Source of the DNA: CAYQOX01 sp964419335
GTDB taxonomy: Bacteria; Hinthialibacterota; Hinthialibacteria; Hinthialibacterales; Hinthialibacteraceae
Assembly (NCBI GenBank): GCA_964419335.1
Contig: CAYQOX010000012.1
Location: 1 to 64,000 of the forward strand
DNA: 64,000 bases
Direction: 5' to 3'
Shown here: positions 19,501 to 27,387 of the stretch, in pieces
How positions within the stretch are numbered: position 1 is the stretch's first letter
Layout: every line of letters begins with the position of its first letter
Program-made: the position numbers and the translations under genes
The notes under the pieces: model-generated
Databases searched by the model: none
Told to the model about the DNA's origin: nothing
The model's input: the letters and a program-made list of their open reading frames with translations, nothing else

Positions 19501-19776
19501 GATGATCCACCACCTTTCCGAATCAATACTCTTTATACATTTGATTATCAACTCAATCGAGCTTTGTCTTTCAATCAACAAGTATGGTATAGTCATATTG
19601 TCGAAAGGACTCAAGATAACCAACGGGTAGAATATGATACCCGAGCTTCAACGACAAGAAAGTACCAAAAAATCTTTAATTCCCAAGAGGATTATTCTTA
19701 TCCGATTGCGTTGACAATCAATGACACCAAAGGAAATACAATTGTTGATTTTCACGCTTTAGAGGTAAGCGAGTGA
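16522..19776 (+). CDS. M56 (BlaR1-type) metalloprotease fused to FG-GAP/VCBS repeats and a carboxypeptidase-regulatory-like domain
   Basis: This 1084-residue protein starts at a TTG overlapping the blaI stop. The first 365 residues form a BlaR1/MecR1 module: several membrane helices, the zinc site HELSH (233-237), EDAQEKSSDEMA, and a final helix near 340-365. The usual penicillin-binding sensor domain is absent. Instead, about residues 400-740 contain FG-GAP/VCBS repeats with calcium-type loops (DLNHDGYPD, DVDGDGDLD, DVNRDGQMD, DLDQDGSGD). About 768-850 is a carboxypeptidase-regulatory-like domain, and the rest looks like beta-sandwich. The outer part likely binds an extracellular ligand or polysaccharide and triggers cleavage of BlaI. 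A sulfatase follows 105 bases later. Confidence 0.88.
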   Translation: MIDWFLFLTFWCVIVGVLGGSGAILHYLFYRQPGNIRSAIWLSILLLCWISPFTPYLFSPLLHFPVFHSVHHYLESFSQHVISPMFLEESSQSAQSTTVNSSSSSNTTEDLKTDPGTQSTTSANLFANTLRVFVRVFFVIWLFGMLWAGFRAIIKYYYLRRFLHSCEDLHDRQILNYVERIRQLLFLDAVIQVKTSDSLFTPFITGIRRPVLYLPQVFVNLPFKIDQKAIIAHELSHLRRFDLFTQHLLQMLKIVLWFHPVLYWLQNKLEDAQEKSSDEMAAVLLGSGYKYGKALTRSARYHWENHMQNTSTLMVKSESNLISRLNNITTVEMNRLTRLPFSSCLWIVLCSFGIMFLFSLLGYAILPSTKQFNTLLERYGLSQSVIESNQSVFDLNNGFFESTLSFTPESMRTLCMVGGDLNHDGYPDVILGTDAGEPNYVYLNDGTGMLVFSQQFGSPDDKVHAMDLGDVDGDGDLDLVTASFHQRNKVYTSDGEGRFELFSLFGEKKSQNIDVALTNVNNDQNLDVVTISLQNNQNAFYVNNGHGFFLLYDFLDQNINQQSHSLTIEDFNFDGANDILVCYKDNTLRLYQNQNHFRFSLHSDFPLTLPCKYVSKITQTKQDEYILAFLGIEGEAQRHQTLRVDKNHNIRQEKEWVSRGWISDYAVGDVNRDGQMDLVVSYQDEQTELCYGDSKEMFFSPIPLEGINDTHAVLILDLDQDGSGDIIEGNYNEASRILFNQPPRKSLKPQNLITSLKKKGRKQTSRIEGYITNAAGKGIEGVTVTLSRTIGGPVEKYTYTDSNGYYSFKEISPNSYGYYLIGAPANKTFYPYYEARDNIYCYREVELVNNAKLATEVNFNQQKTSPFVKLLFPRSGDRLTGDFAVFGTVFTLNTYDAQHRIPLRKISLLIEDEEVLSYNMEEENVHRYSLSRIPWKRDQEEDLQPSWDDLLHNSNEVKFQVKAENRRGEVGLSKAVYISRGHTNLEVTVSCKEDDPPPFRINTLYTFDYQLNRALSFNQQVWYSHIVERTQDNQRVEYDTRASTTRKYQKIFNSQEDYSYPIALTINDTKGNTIVDFHALEVSE

Positions 19777-19881
19777 AATATTCCAGAATCGATCCAGGTA
19801 CAAATCATGTAAATTAAGTAACTGAGATGAGGACGGAGCGAAATTTGATTTTAAAACCATTTAATAATAGCGAGTGAAACC

Positions 19882-21294
19882 ATGAAGAACGTGAATCGGC
19901 GAACTTTTTTACAATTCTCTTCGGCTTTGCTGTTATCCTCCCCCTGGGCAATGGCTCAATCCCAAAACCAACCCAATATTGTATTTATTTTTATCGATGA
20001 TTTGGGATGGAAAGATGTGGGATTTATGGGCAGTGAGTTTTATGAAACTCCCAACATCGACCGTCTTGCTAAGCAAGGGATGGTTTTCACCGACGCTTAC
20101 GCAAATGCGCCCAATTGTGCTCCATCGCGTGCCTGTCTTCTTTCAGGTCAATACTCTCCCCGCCATGGTGTTTATACGGTAGGATCGCCGGAGCGGGGAC
20201 AATCGCGCCATCGAAAATTAATTCCTACACCCAATAAGACTGTGCTTTCACCTGAAATCGTCACGATCGCAGAACGATTAAAACAAGCCGGGTATACTTG
20301 TGCCCACATGGGGAAATGGCATCTCGGAAATGATCCGGAAGCGGGACCAAAAGCCCAGGGATTTGATATCAATGTAGGGGGGAATCAAGCCGGTCATCCT
20401 AGAACTTATTTTAGCCCTTACAAAAATCCAGATCTTGAAGATGGACTTGAGGGGGAATATCTTACAGATCGTCTTACCGATGAGGCTTTATCTTTTCTTG
20501 AAAAGAACCAAAGCAATCCTTTCTTTCTCTATCTCTCCCATTATGCGGTGCATACTCCTTTGCAGGCCAAAGAAGATATGGTTGAGAAATATGAAGAGAA
20601 AGATCCTGGTCCTCTCCATGATAATCCGACTTATGCGGCGATGATTGAAAGTACAGATCAAAGTGTCGGGCGAATTATGAAAAAACTGGATGAATTAAAA
20701 CTCGCCGACAATACGCTGGTGGTTTTCTTTTCCGATAATGGGGGGCATGGAGCCATCACCACGATGGATCCGTTACGGGGATCTAAAGGAATGCTTTATG
20801 AAGGGGGGATTCGTGAACCCTTGATTGTTCGCTGGCCTAAGAAGATTGCTCCCGGCACGACCAGTGATACGCCGGTGATCGGGTTGGATTTTTATCCCAC
20901 GCTTCTCGAACTGGCTGGGTTAAAACCAGAGGAGGATCAACCGATGGACGGAGTCAGCCTTATGCCGCTTTTGACCCAGTCCGGTGAGATCGAGCGAGAC
21001 GCCATCTATTGGCATTTTCCAGCCTATTTACAAGCGTATCAAAAGGGGATGGGACCTTGGCGTACCACACCCGCAGGAGCGATCCGTGTAGGGGACTATA
21101 AACTTATCGAATTTTTTGAAGATGGCAAGCTTGAACTTTATAACTTGCGTGAGGATATCGGTGAGACGAAGAATCTCGCCGAGGAAATACCAGATAAAAC
21201 AAAAGAACTTCATCAAAGGATGAAAGCCTGGCGTAAAAAACTTGATGCACCTGTACCTACGGAGAAAAATCCAGACTATGACCCACAACCCTAG
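19882..21294 (+). CDS. Secreted formylglycine-dependent sulfatase
   Basis: The 470-residue protein begins with a twin-arginine-like leader (NRRTFLQFSS) ending near AMA. Metal ligands D39/D40 lie in FIDDLGW. The sulfatase signature C79-A-P-S-R carries the cysteine that is converted to formylglycine. DNGGHG and the DxxPTLLELAG segment are also typical of family S1. It should remove sulfate esters from a carbohydrate or aryl substrate outside the cytoplasm. It sits just after the BlaI/M56 pair on the same strand and may be under its control. No sulfatase-maturing enzyme is in the window. Confidence 0.93.
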   Translation: MKNVNRRTFLQFSSALLLSSPWAMAQSQNQPNIVFIFIDDLGWKDVGFMGSEFYETPNIDRLAKQGMVFTDAYANAPNCAPSRACLLSGQYSPRHGVYTVGSPERGQSRHRKLIPTPNKTVLSPEIVTIAERLKQAGYTCAHMGKWHLGNDPEAGPKAQGFDINVGGNQAGHPRTYFSPYKNPDLEDGLEGEYLTDRLTDEALSFLEKNQSNPFFLYLSHYAVHTPLQAKEDMVEKYEEKDPGPLHDNPTYAAMIESTDQSVGRIMKKLDELKLADNTLVVFFSDNGGHGAITTMDPLRGSKGMLYEGGIREPLIVRWPKKIAPGTTSDTPVIGLDFYPTLLELAGLKPEEDQPMDGVSLMPLLTQSGEIERDAIYWHFPAYLQAYQKGMGPWRTTPAGAIRVGDYKLIEFFEDGKLELYNLREDIGETKNLAEEIPDKTKELHQRMKAWRKKLDAPVPTEKNPDYDPQP

Positions 21295-21350
21295 GCGAGG
21301 AGTGAGGAATGAATGAAAGGATCATTTCATTTGCTGTTAAAGAGGCATTT

Positions 21351-22184
21351 TTACAATAAATCCACCTGTTTCGCGGTTTCAACCAACCAGGAAACCACCT
21401 CTTCGTTGGGCAAGAAACCGCGCTGGCTAAACACCACTTCCGCCCCGTTGAAATACTTGGAGGGATCGCCAAATTCTTTCACATATTGTTGGTGAATTCG
21501 TTGTGGCCCCATCGAAAGATATAAGCCGATCACCAATACACGCTTGTAATTATTCGCGGCGCGGATGATGACGCGTAATCCCTCGGTAGAATAACCTTGT
21601 CCCACCCGTACAAAAGCCCAATCGCCATAGGGAATGCCCAGCTGGCTGGACACATAATGAGAAATGCGCCTGCAGGTATGATTCCATGTGCCGCGGATAT
21701 CCGGATCTCCATGCGCTAGGATAACCAACGCTTCTTCCTGCGGGTTTTGAGAAATCTCTTTTGTATGCTGTAAGGCAGAACGCAAAAGTAAATCACTTTC
21801 ACAGAGCGTTGGTCCTATTTTGATAGGAATGTGCGGCCGGGCAATTTCCATCCCTTCATCTTGGAGAGATTGCACATGATGGGGGATCGCCAATAGCCCC
21901 AGGATTGTGGGAATATCATAAACCACATGCGAGGAATGAGCGATAAAAAGGGGCATGCAAACGATACGCTCGCAACCGGCGCCCTCCAAGTGGCGAACAC
22001 CTTCCGGGATAGTTGGTTTGGCGTATTCCATGTTGCATACAACCGATTTAGAAAACAGAGGATGAGTCTCTTCGATAACTTGGTCGAGATTGGATTGTAA
22101 TTTTTCGAGAGGGATATGCCATGTGGGGCTGGGTGAACCATGCACTGCCACCAACAGCCCCGCGTTTTGATTTTGCGTAGTCAT
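21351..22184 (-). CDS. CbiX-type sirohydrochlorin cobaltochelatase family protein
   Basis: The 277-residue protein (ATG at 22184, AGGA seven bases upstream; a TTG one codon earlier is also possible) has two CbiX/CbiK-like halves. The first has AVHGSP and the IAHSSHV motif; the second has VILAHGDPDIRG. Such chelatases insert cobalt, nickel or iron into sirohydrochlorin for cobalamin, F430 or sirohaem. No other cobalamin gene is nearby. It lies 13 bases after an exported Gfo/Idh/MocA gene on the same strand, probably in the same transcript, an unexplained pairing. The family is confident; the metal is unknown. Confidence 0.8.
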   Translation of the reverse strand: MTTQNQNAGLLVAVHGSPSPTWHIPLEKLQSNLDQVIEETHPLFSKSVVCNMEYAKPTIPEGVRHLEGAGCERIVCMPLFIAHSSHVVYDIPTILGLLAIPHHVQSLQDEGMEIARPHIPIKIGPTLCESDLLLRSALQHTKEISQNPQEEALVILAHGDPDIRGTWNHTCRRISHYVSSQLGIPYGDWAFVRVGQGYSTEGLRVIIRAANNYKRVLVIGLYLSMGPQRIHQQYVKEFGDPSKYFNGAEVVFSQRGFLPNEEVVSWLVETAKQVDLL

Positions 22185-22197
22185 CAATGAATCCTGC

Positions 22198-23514
22198 TTA
22201 TAGATGGGTTAATTTCCAAGGATCACGATAGGTACGTTTTAAGAGTTTAGTTGCTTCTTCATTGTTTTTAAATTCCTCTTGATCGGGATCCCACTCCAAT
22301 TTATCGCCCACTTGGATCGCGATATGTCCTAATTGGCATAGTGAAGTGGTACGATGGCCCACTTCAGCATCGGCAAGTGTTTCGCCTCTTGTTTTTATCG
22401 CATCAATGAAATCTTGCTTTTCATGTTTGAGCGGGAAGTGAATTTCATCTTCCTTTATGTCAGAATTCAGAATAGATTTAGAGCTGGCCGTTAACTTACG
22501 ATCGCTATAATCCGCTTGAATCCACCCTTCTTCTCCTTCGAAGCGAACATAGGGATGGTCAATATGATAAATGAGTTTTACACCATTGGCATAGCGGTAG
22601 TGGCATTCAAAATCGAGCAACACATTCCACAAGCCTTCTTCGGGATAGGTTCCATGGCCTTCAATTTCCACCGGACCGGTGCGGTCTGTGCCGTTACCCC
22701 ATTGCGCGATGTCGTTTAAATGGGCTCCCCAATTGGTGATCATCCCTTCGCAGTAATCACGGACGCGCATCCAGCCTGGTCGTCCGTAGTCTTCGCGGGG
22801 ATGCACTCGCTTTACTGTATAGGGCGCTTTAGGGGCAGGACCAAGCCAGAAGTTGTAGTTTAATTCTTCCGGTACAGGCATATCAGGTTGTGGTGGGCAA
22901 GCGACATCGCCTTTGGGCACTCCGGTTTTTATCGTGTGAAGTTTTCCGATTCGCCCGTTACAGACAAGTTCACATTGACGGTGGAAAACTTCCAGCGAGC
23001 GAAATTCGCTGTCCGTCCGAAAGACACGTTTCTTTTTTGCTACCAGATCACTGAGATATCGGCCTTCTTTGATACATAAGGTCAAAGGTTTTTCACAGCA
23101 TATATCCTTGTTCGTATTCGCTGCTGCGACGGCCATGGGTACATGCCAATGATCCGGTGTCGAGATCATGACCGCATCGATATCGTCACGTCTCAGGAGA
23201 TCGCGAAAATCTTCGTAAGCATCACAACCTTGGTATTCACCAGAAGATTTTTGTTTGCCATAGTGTTCGTTTACTTTTTGTACTGCATTCTTTAATCGCC
23301 ATGAATCGACCTCACATACTGCCAGTACCTGCGTATCAGGATTGTTGAGGAAGAACGGCAAGTTGGAATAGATCGTTTGACGTCCAGCCCCAATCATACC
23401 GATCCCTATGCGGTCATTGGCTCCTGCATAGGTAGAAGTAAGAATGGTAGGTGCGACGAATGCGGCGCTTAAGGATTTCATCAGTTGACGGCGAGAGAGA
23501 GCTTGATTTGCCAT
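22198..23514 (-). CDS. Exported Gfo/Idh/MocA family oxidoreductase
   Basis: The 438-residue protein has a twin-arginine leader (S-R8?-R9-Q-L-M-K region, residues 7-12). A Rossmann domain with GMIGAGRQ follows, then STPDHWHVPMA and CEKPLTL motifs, and a long C-terminal domain typical of planctomycete-type secreted members. AGGAGG lies five bases before the ATG. It is the first gene of a two-gene unit with the CbiX-like chelatase. It is divergent from the isomerase-dehydrogenase fusion at 23755. The substrate is presumably a sugar or polyol but cannot be told. Confidence 0.88.
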   Translation of the reverse strand: MANQALSRRQLMKSLSAAFVAPTILTSTYAGANDRIGIGMIGAGRQTIYSNLPFFLNNPDTQVLAVCEVDSWRLKNAVQKVNEHYGKQKSSGEYQGCDAYEDFRDLLRRDDIDAVMISTPDHWHVPMAVAAANTNKDICCEKPLTLCIKEGRYLSDLVAKKKRVFRTDSEFRSLEVFHRQCELVCNGRIGKLHTIKTGVPKGDVACPPQPDMPVPEELNYNFWLGPAPKAPYTVKRVHPREDYGRPGWMRVRDYCEGMITNWGAHLNDIAQWGNGTDRTGPVEIEGHGTYPEEGLWNVLLDFECHYRYANGVKLIYHIDHPYVRFEGEEGWIQADYSDRKLTASSKSILNSDIKEDEIHFPLKHEKQDFIDAIKTRGETLADAEVGHRTTSLCQLGHIAIQVGDKLEWDPDQEEFKNNEEATKLLKRTYRDPWKLTHL

Positions 23515-23681
23515 AGCGGCCTCCTGGTATAATCGTGACGAGATTGATTTTCAACATAGCATTATTTTTATGAGGAGGAAAGAGAATGCTTTATAAAATA
23601 GGAGAAGTAGAAAATTGATCTCAATGAGGATGAAATAGAAACTTATCCCAACATATTGACCCAATTTTTAGAAAAAAATAG

Positions 23682-23707
23682 AATCCTAATCTTTATGGAG
23701 TAGGATT
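23682..23707. promoter_or_regulatory. Inverted repeat upstream of the isomerase-dehydrogenase gene
   Basis: AATCCTA and TAGGATT form a perfect 7-base dyad with a 12-base spacer, about 48 bases before the ATG at 23755. The size suits a repressor operator. No T-run follows, so a terminator is less likely. Confidence 0.4.
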
Positions 23708-23754
23708 AATATTATACATTGTTAATGAAAAAAATTAAAAAGGAGAGGAATGCT

Positions 23755-25623
23755 ATGCTTAAACTGAGTGGATTTGGCGATGAAATCACTGAAGATTTTG
23801 AAGGGCAATTGCGCGAGATGCGCAAAATGAATCTCAACTATATCGCGCTTCGGAATCTATGGGGGACCAATATTTTAGATTTGAATCCGAAACAAAAGAA
23901 AAAAGCCCGTGATTTATTACGGGATTATGGAATGGGGGTTTCAGAAATAGGGTCTCCTTTAGGAAAAGTATCAATCACCAGTTCATGGAAGAAAGAATGG
24001 GCACGCTATGAGAAAGCCATCGAGATGGCGCATTATTTCAACTGTCCCCGAATTCGCATTTTTTCTTTCTACTTCCCCAAAAATCGTCCACCGGAAAAAT
24101 ACCGAGAGCAAGTGATCAAGCGATTAAAGGAAATGGCCAAACGGGCAGAAAAAGAGGGCTTGATTTTACTGCATGAAAATGAGGCCAATATTTACGGTGA
24201 AACCGGTCTCCGTTGTAAGGATTTATATGAATCCGTTGACTCACCAAATTTCCGTTTAATTTTTGATCCTGCCAATTATGTTACCTGTGAGACGCATCCC
24301 TTCGATCAATGGTTCGAAATGCAGGCCGATTACATTGATCACTTGCACATCAAAGATTGTACCTTTGATGGAGAGTTTACGCCTGCAGGGCAAGGAGACG
24401 GTCAATTCCCTGAACTAATTGAAACCCTTGCAAAACGCGGATTTTCTGGCTTTGCAACGATGGAGCCTCATCTTATGGCAGGTGGTCAGTTTGCGGGATT
24501 CACGGGGCCGGAAAAGTTTGTTGAGGCCGTGGATACCTTTCGTGAACTTTGCGATAAAGCGGGAATGCCTCATAAGCAAGTTCGTCTCGCCGTGATTGGG
24601 ATGGGCTTCATCGGCTTTTTCCATTGCAATGCCATGAAGGAAGTGCCACAAGCCCATTTGGTCGCAGCTGCAGATAATAAGAAAGTCCCCAATATGAAAA
24701 AAGCTGAGGACGAACTTAACGTGAAAACCTACACCAATCCATCGATGATGTTGAAACGGGATGATATTGATGCCGTGAGTTTGGGGACGCCTAGTGGTTT
24801 GCATATGGAATGGACAGTAAAAGCGGCAAACGCCGGGAAGCACGTACTGACAGAAAAACCCATCGAAGTGACCTTGGATAAAGCCGATAAGATGATCCAA
24901 GCCTGCAAAGATAACAAAGTTAAGTTGGGGGTAATATCTCAGCGACGGTGGGATCCTGGTGTTCGTGAGTTAAAAGAAGCTATTCAAGAACAAAAACTCG
25001 GTAATTTGATTTTAGGAGATTGCTATGTTAAGTGGTACCGTGCGCAAGAGTATTATGATAGCGGCGGATGGCGCGGTACCTGGAAACTAGACGGGGGTGG
25101 ATGCTTGATGAATCAGAGCGTCCATACGGTTGATTGTTTGCAATGGATCATGGATCAGGATGTGGTGAGTGTTTCTGCCCAAACCGCCTTGGCCGCCCAC
25201 AAAAATATCGAAGTGGAAGATATCGCTCATGCTTTGCTGAAATACAAGAATGGCGCCTTGGGTACCATTGTTACTTCGACGGCGGTGTATCCCGGATTGG
25301 AAGAACGTATTGAAGTTTCCGGCACCAAAGGGACAATCCATATAGAAAAGAACAAAGTGGTTTTACGCGAAATCATGGGTGAGAAGAAACAAGAAATAGA
25401 GGACACTGGAGAACGGGGCAGTGGAGCGGCCGACGCTCAGGCCATTACCAACGAAGGGCACGTCGCTCAAATTACCGATTTTTGCGAAGCCATCGTTGAA
25501 GATCGTGATCCCTTCATTACAGGTGAAGATGGACGTAAACCCCTCGAAATTATTCTCGCGGTCTATGAATCCGCCAAGACCGGAAAGACGGTGAAACTCC
25601 CTCTTAAAAATAATAAGAAATAA
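23755..25623 (+). CDS. Fusion of a sugar phosphate isomerase/epimerase (TIM barrel) and a Gfo/Idh/MocA dehydrogenase
   Basis: From the ATG after AGGAGAGG the protein has 622 residues. Residues 1 to about 275 form an AP-endonuclease-2-type TIM barrel (xylose isomerase-like), with HENEANIYGE, LIFDPANY, HLHIKDC and MEPHL at the expected metal-site positions. From about 282 a Gfo/Idh/MocA enzyme starts (LAVIGMGFIGFFH), with GTPSGLH and the TEKPIE motif. There is no leader, so it is cytoplasmic. The two activities are often neighbours in inositol and sugar-acid catabolism; here they share one chain and could act in sequence. The substrate is unknown. Confidence 0.88.
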   Translation: MLKLSGFGDEITEDFEGQLREMRKMNLNYIALRNLWGTNILDLNPKQKKKARDLLRDYGMGVSEIGSPLGKVSITSSWKKEWARYEKAIEMAHYFNCPRIRIFSFYFPKNRPPEKYREQVIKRLKEMAKRAEKEGLILLHENEANIYGETGLRCKDLYESVDSPNFRLIFDPANYVTCETHPFDQWFEMQADYIDHLHIKDCTFDGEFTPAGQGDGQFPELIETLAKRGFSGFATMEPHLMAGGQFAGFTGPEKFVEAVDTFRELCDKAGMPHKQVRLAVIGMGFIGFFHCNAMKEVPQAHLVAAADNKKVPNMKKAEDELNVKTYTNPSMMLKRDDIDAVSLGTPSGLHMEWTVKAANAGKHVLTEKPIEVTLDKADKMIQACKDNKVKLGVISQRRWDPGVRELKEAIQEQKLGNLILGDCYVKWYRAQEYYDSGGWRGTWKLDGGGCLMNQSVHTVDCLQWIMDQDVVSVSAQTALAAHKNIEVEDIAHALLKYKNGALGTIVTSTAVYPGLEERIEVSGTKGTIHIEKNKVVLREIMGEKKQEIEDTGERGSGAADAQAITNEGHVAQITDFCEAIVEDRDPFITGEDGRKPLEIILAVYESAKTGKTVKLPLKNNKK

Positions 25624-25649
25624 CCATCGTTTACTGGTAGTAAACTCGT

Positions 25650-25678
25650 GAGGGCGGAGTTAGGCTTCGCCCTCTTTT
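25650..25678 (+). terminator. Rho-independent terminator
   Basis: GAGGGCG / CGCCCTC stem with an 11-base loop, followed by TTTT, 26 bases after the fusion gene stop. Confidence 0.8.
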
Positions 25679-25711
25679 AATGAAAAGGAAGTATTTACAA
25701 GGAGAACAACC

Positions 25712-26488
25712 ATGAATGTTAAACCAATCGCAATTGTTACAGGTTCCAGTCGAGGGATTGGGCGTGGAATCGCTTTAGAACTCGCCGAGGCGGGTTATGA
25801 TCTCATTATTAACTATGCGGGTAATCAATCTGCGGCTGAGGAAGCCCGTCGTTTGGTGGAAGATCGTGGAGCTCGCGCAGAAATCGTTCAAGCGAATATT
25901 GCAGAGACGAAAGATCGAGAACGCTTGGTCGATACAACCTTGGAAATCTTTGAGCGGCTGGATTTGCTCGTCAATAATGCAGGTGTTGCTCCTAAAGTTC
26001 GGGCGGATTTGTTGGAAATGAGTGAGGAGAGCTACCGTTATGTGATGGATACAAACTTAATGGGCCCATTTTTCCTTACACAATATACATCCAACAAGAT
26101 GTTAGAGTTAAAGAAAAAAGGAGTTATCGATAGGGCCCGTATCATTTTTGTAACTTCGATGTCCGCTTATACCTCTTCGATTAATCGCGGTGAGTATTGC
26201 ATGTCGAAAGCGGGTCTAAGCATGGCGACGAAATTATTCGCGGATCGATTGGCCAAAGACGATATTCTGGTCTATGAAATTCAACCTGGGATTATCAAAA
26301 CCGATATGACCTCGGGAGTGAAAGATAAGTACGATAAACTCATCGCAGAAGGATTGACTCCTCAACCTCGCTGGGGTACCCCGGAGGATGTGGGGAAAGC
26401 TGTCAGCGCAATCGCTCAAGGTTATTTCGATTTTTCCACAGGCTCGAGTATTGAAGTAGGTGGAGGCTTCGGTCTTCGGAGGTTGTGA
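25712..26488 (+). CDS. Short-chain dehydrogenase/reductase (FabG-like)
   Basis: The 258-residue protein is a classical SDR. It has GSSRGIG for cofactor binding near residue 12, LVNNAG, a serine in TSMSAY and the catalytic Y-C-M-S-K. The C-terminus shows the GSSIEVGGGF pattern of 3-oxoacyl-ACP reductase-like enzymes, and annotation as such a reductase is common for this type. The context of sugar oxidoreductases makes a sugar or polyol substrate at least as likely. An AAGGAGAA site precedes the ATG. Its last 255 bases are overlapped on the other strand by the CPBP-like reading frame. Confidence 0.9.
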   Translation: MNVKPIAIVTGSSRGIGRGIALELAEAGYDLIINYAGNQSAAEEARRLVEDRGARAEIVQANIAETKDRERLVDTTLEIFERLDLLVNNAGVAPKVRADLLEMSEESYRYVMDTNLMGPFFLTQYTSNKMLELKKKGVIDRARIIFVTSMSAYTSSINRGEYCMSKAGLSMATKLFADRLAKDDILVYEIQPGIIKTDMTSGVKDKYDKLIAEGLTPQPRWGTPEDVGKAVSAIAQGYFDFSTGSSIEVGGGFGLRRL

Positions 26489-27007
26489 GAGTGGCGGTAT
26501 TTTTTGAGTATTAAGAGAGACAAGAATGAGCGAAAAAATAATCAAGTTGTGCATTGCATGCACAAACGAGGTAACGCGATAGGCTTTGAACCAACTTTCG
26601 CGATCACAAAACATGAAGCAACTAGCAAAGACCCAGCCTACGCCAAAATTCTGAATGACATGGGCTGGACCGTTTCCAATATGTAAAATGGCGAAAAAGG
26701 TTGCCGACCATAGAATACGGGTTCTCGGTGGCCTTTTGGCTATTTTGGCAAACATCATGGGCAGCCATTGTCCGATGATGGTCTCGATGAAAGGCATGAC
26801 AAAGGTGGCTATCAAGAGAGCCCCTACTTTTCCATAATCGTTGATGGTACGGGTGGGATATTCGACAGGATCGGTAAAACCAAAAGGGAGAATCAAGAAA
26901 CCGACCAGAAAATTGACAAAGATCGCCATCACCGTGAACAGGGCAACTTGACCCGGTTCTGACCATCGTCGCAGGGGAGGACATTTTCCATCGCTGAGTA
27001 AAGGCAT
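26234..27007 (-). CDS. CPBP-like (CAAX protease family) membrane protein with antisense tail
   Basis: The 257-residue frame encodes about five membrane helices in its first 170 residues. It has a FFAILHIG segment and a FVHAMHNL segment, resembling motifs 2 and 3 of CPBP intramembrane proteases. Motif 1 is degenerate (FIETIIGQ rather than EExxxR), so activity is doubtful. The last 85 residues are antisense to the SDR gene and look unrelated to the family, so the original stop was probably lost or a frameshift lies near 26490-26520. No good ribosome site is visible before the ATG. A real but perhaps decaying gene is my best reading. Confidence 0.5.
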   Translation of the reverse strand: MPLLSDGKCPPLRRWSEPGQVALFTVMAIFVNFLVGFLILPFGFTDPVEYPTRTINDYGKVGALLIATFVMPFIETIIGQWLPMMFAKIAKRPPRTRILWSATFFAILHIGNGPAHVIQNFGVGWVFASCFMFCDRESWFKAYRVTSFVHAMHNLIIFSLILVSLNTQKIPPLSQPPKTEASTYFNTRACGKIEITLSDCADSFPHILRGTPARLRSQSFCDEFIVLIFHSRGHIGFDNPRLNFIDQNIVFGQSIRE

Positions 27008-27335
27008 CGTCTTTTACTGCATCTAACTTTTTTTCTATTCGGGAAGAGAAAACCACCCATCTATGGTGAAGTCTCTCTGATAACCACGGGAAAAGTTGTT
27101 TTTGTCATTTCAATCCGAATGATGACTTCAAGAAGAACTATTATCGGGTGGTTGTTCCATTCATTCAATGTTTATGGAGCAAAACAGGGATGATCGCGTG
27201 CTGTTTCTTTCGATTAAAGCATCTCTCAACTTTCTGTAGGAGGGTGAAAGAGGGAATCGTTGCCCTGAAACAAACCGCCGAATCTTTCGATGGAGTCTTT
27301 TGCTATACCTTTTTTCAAGCTACGGCTACTATGTG
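27008..27335. other. Gap with no supported gene
   Basis: This stretch of about 330 bases lies upstream of the CPBP-like gene and downstream of the sulfatase. It presumably holds the CPBP promoter. A 62-codon plus-strand frame exists (27148-27336), but it lacks a ribosome site and any family resemblance. Confidence 0.4.
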
Positions 27336-27364
27336 AAAAACGGGAGATTTGCTCTCCCGTTTTT
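27336..27364 (-). terminator. Bidirectional-type terminator
   Basis: AAAAACGGGAGA and TCTCCCGTTTTT form a clean stem with a TTTGC loop and A/T runs on both sides. It lies 24 bases after the stop of the minus-strand sulfatase and should terminate it. Confidence 0.88.
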
Positions 27365-27387
27365 CGTTCCTCGGTTGTTGTTGCTTA

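Noticed and set aside
26622..27056. Second minus-strand frame overlapping the CPBP-like gene
   Set aside because: It shares the region in another frame, lacks membrane helices and looks like a shadow, although its start could be an old N-terminus lost by frameshift.
27148..27336. 62-codon plus-strand frame
   Set aside because: No ribosome site, no family and it runs into the terminator stem.
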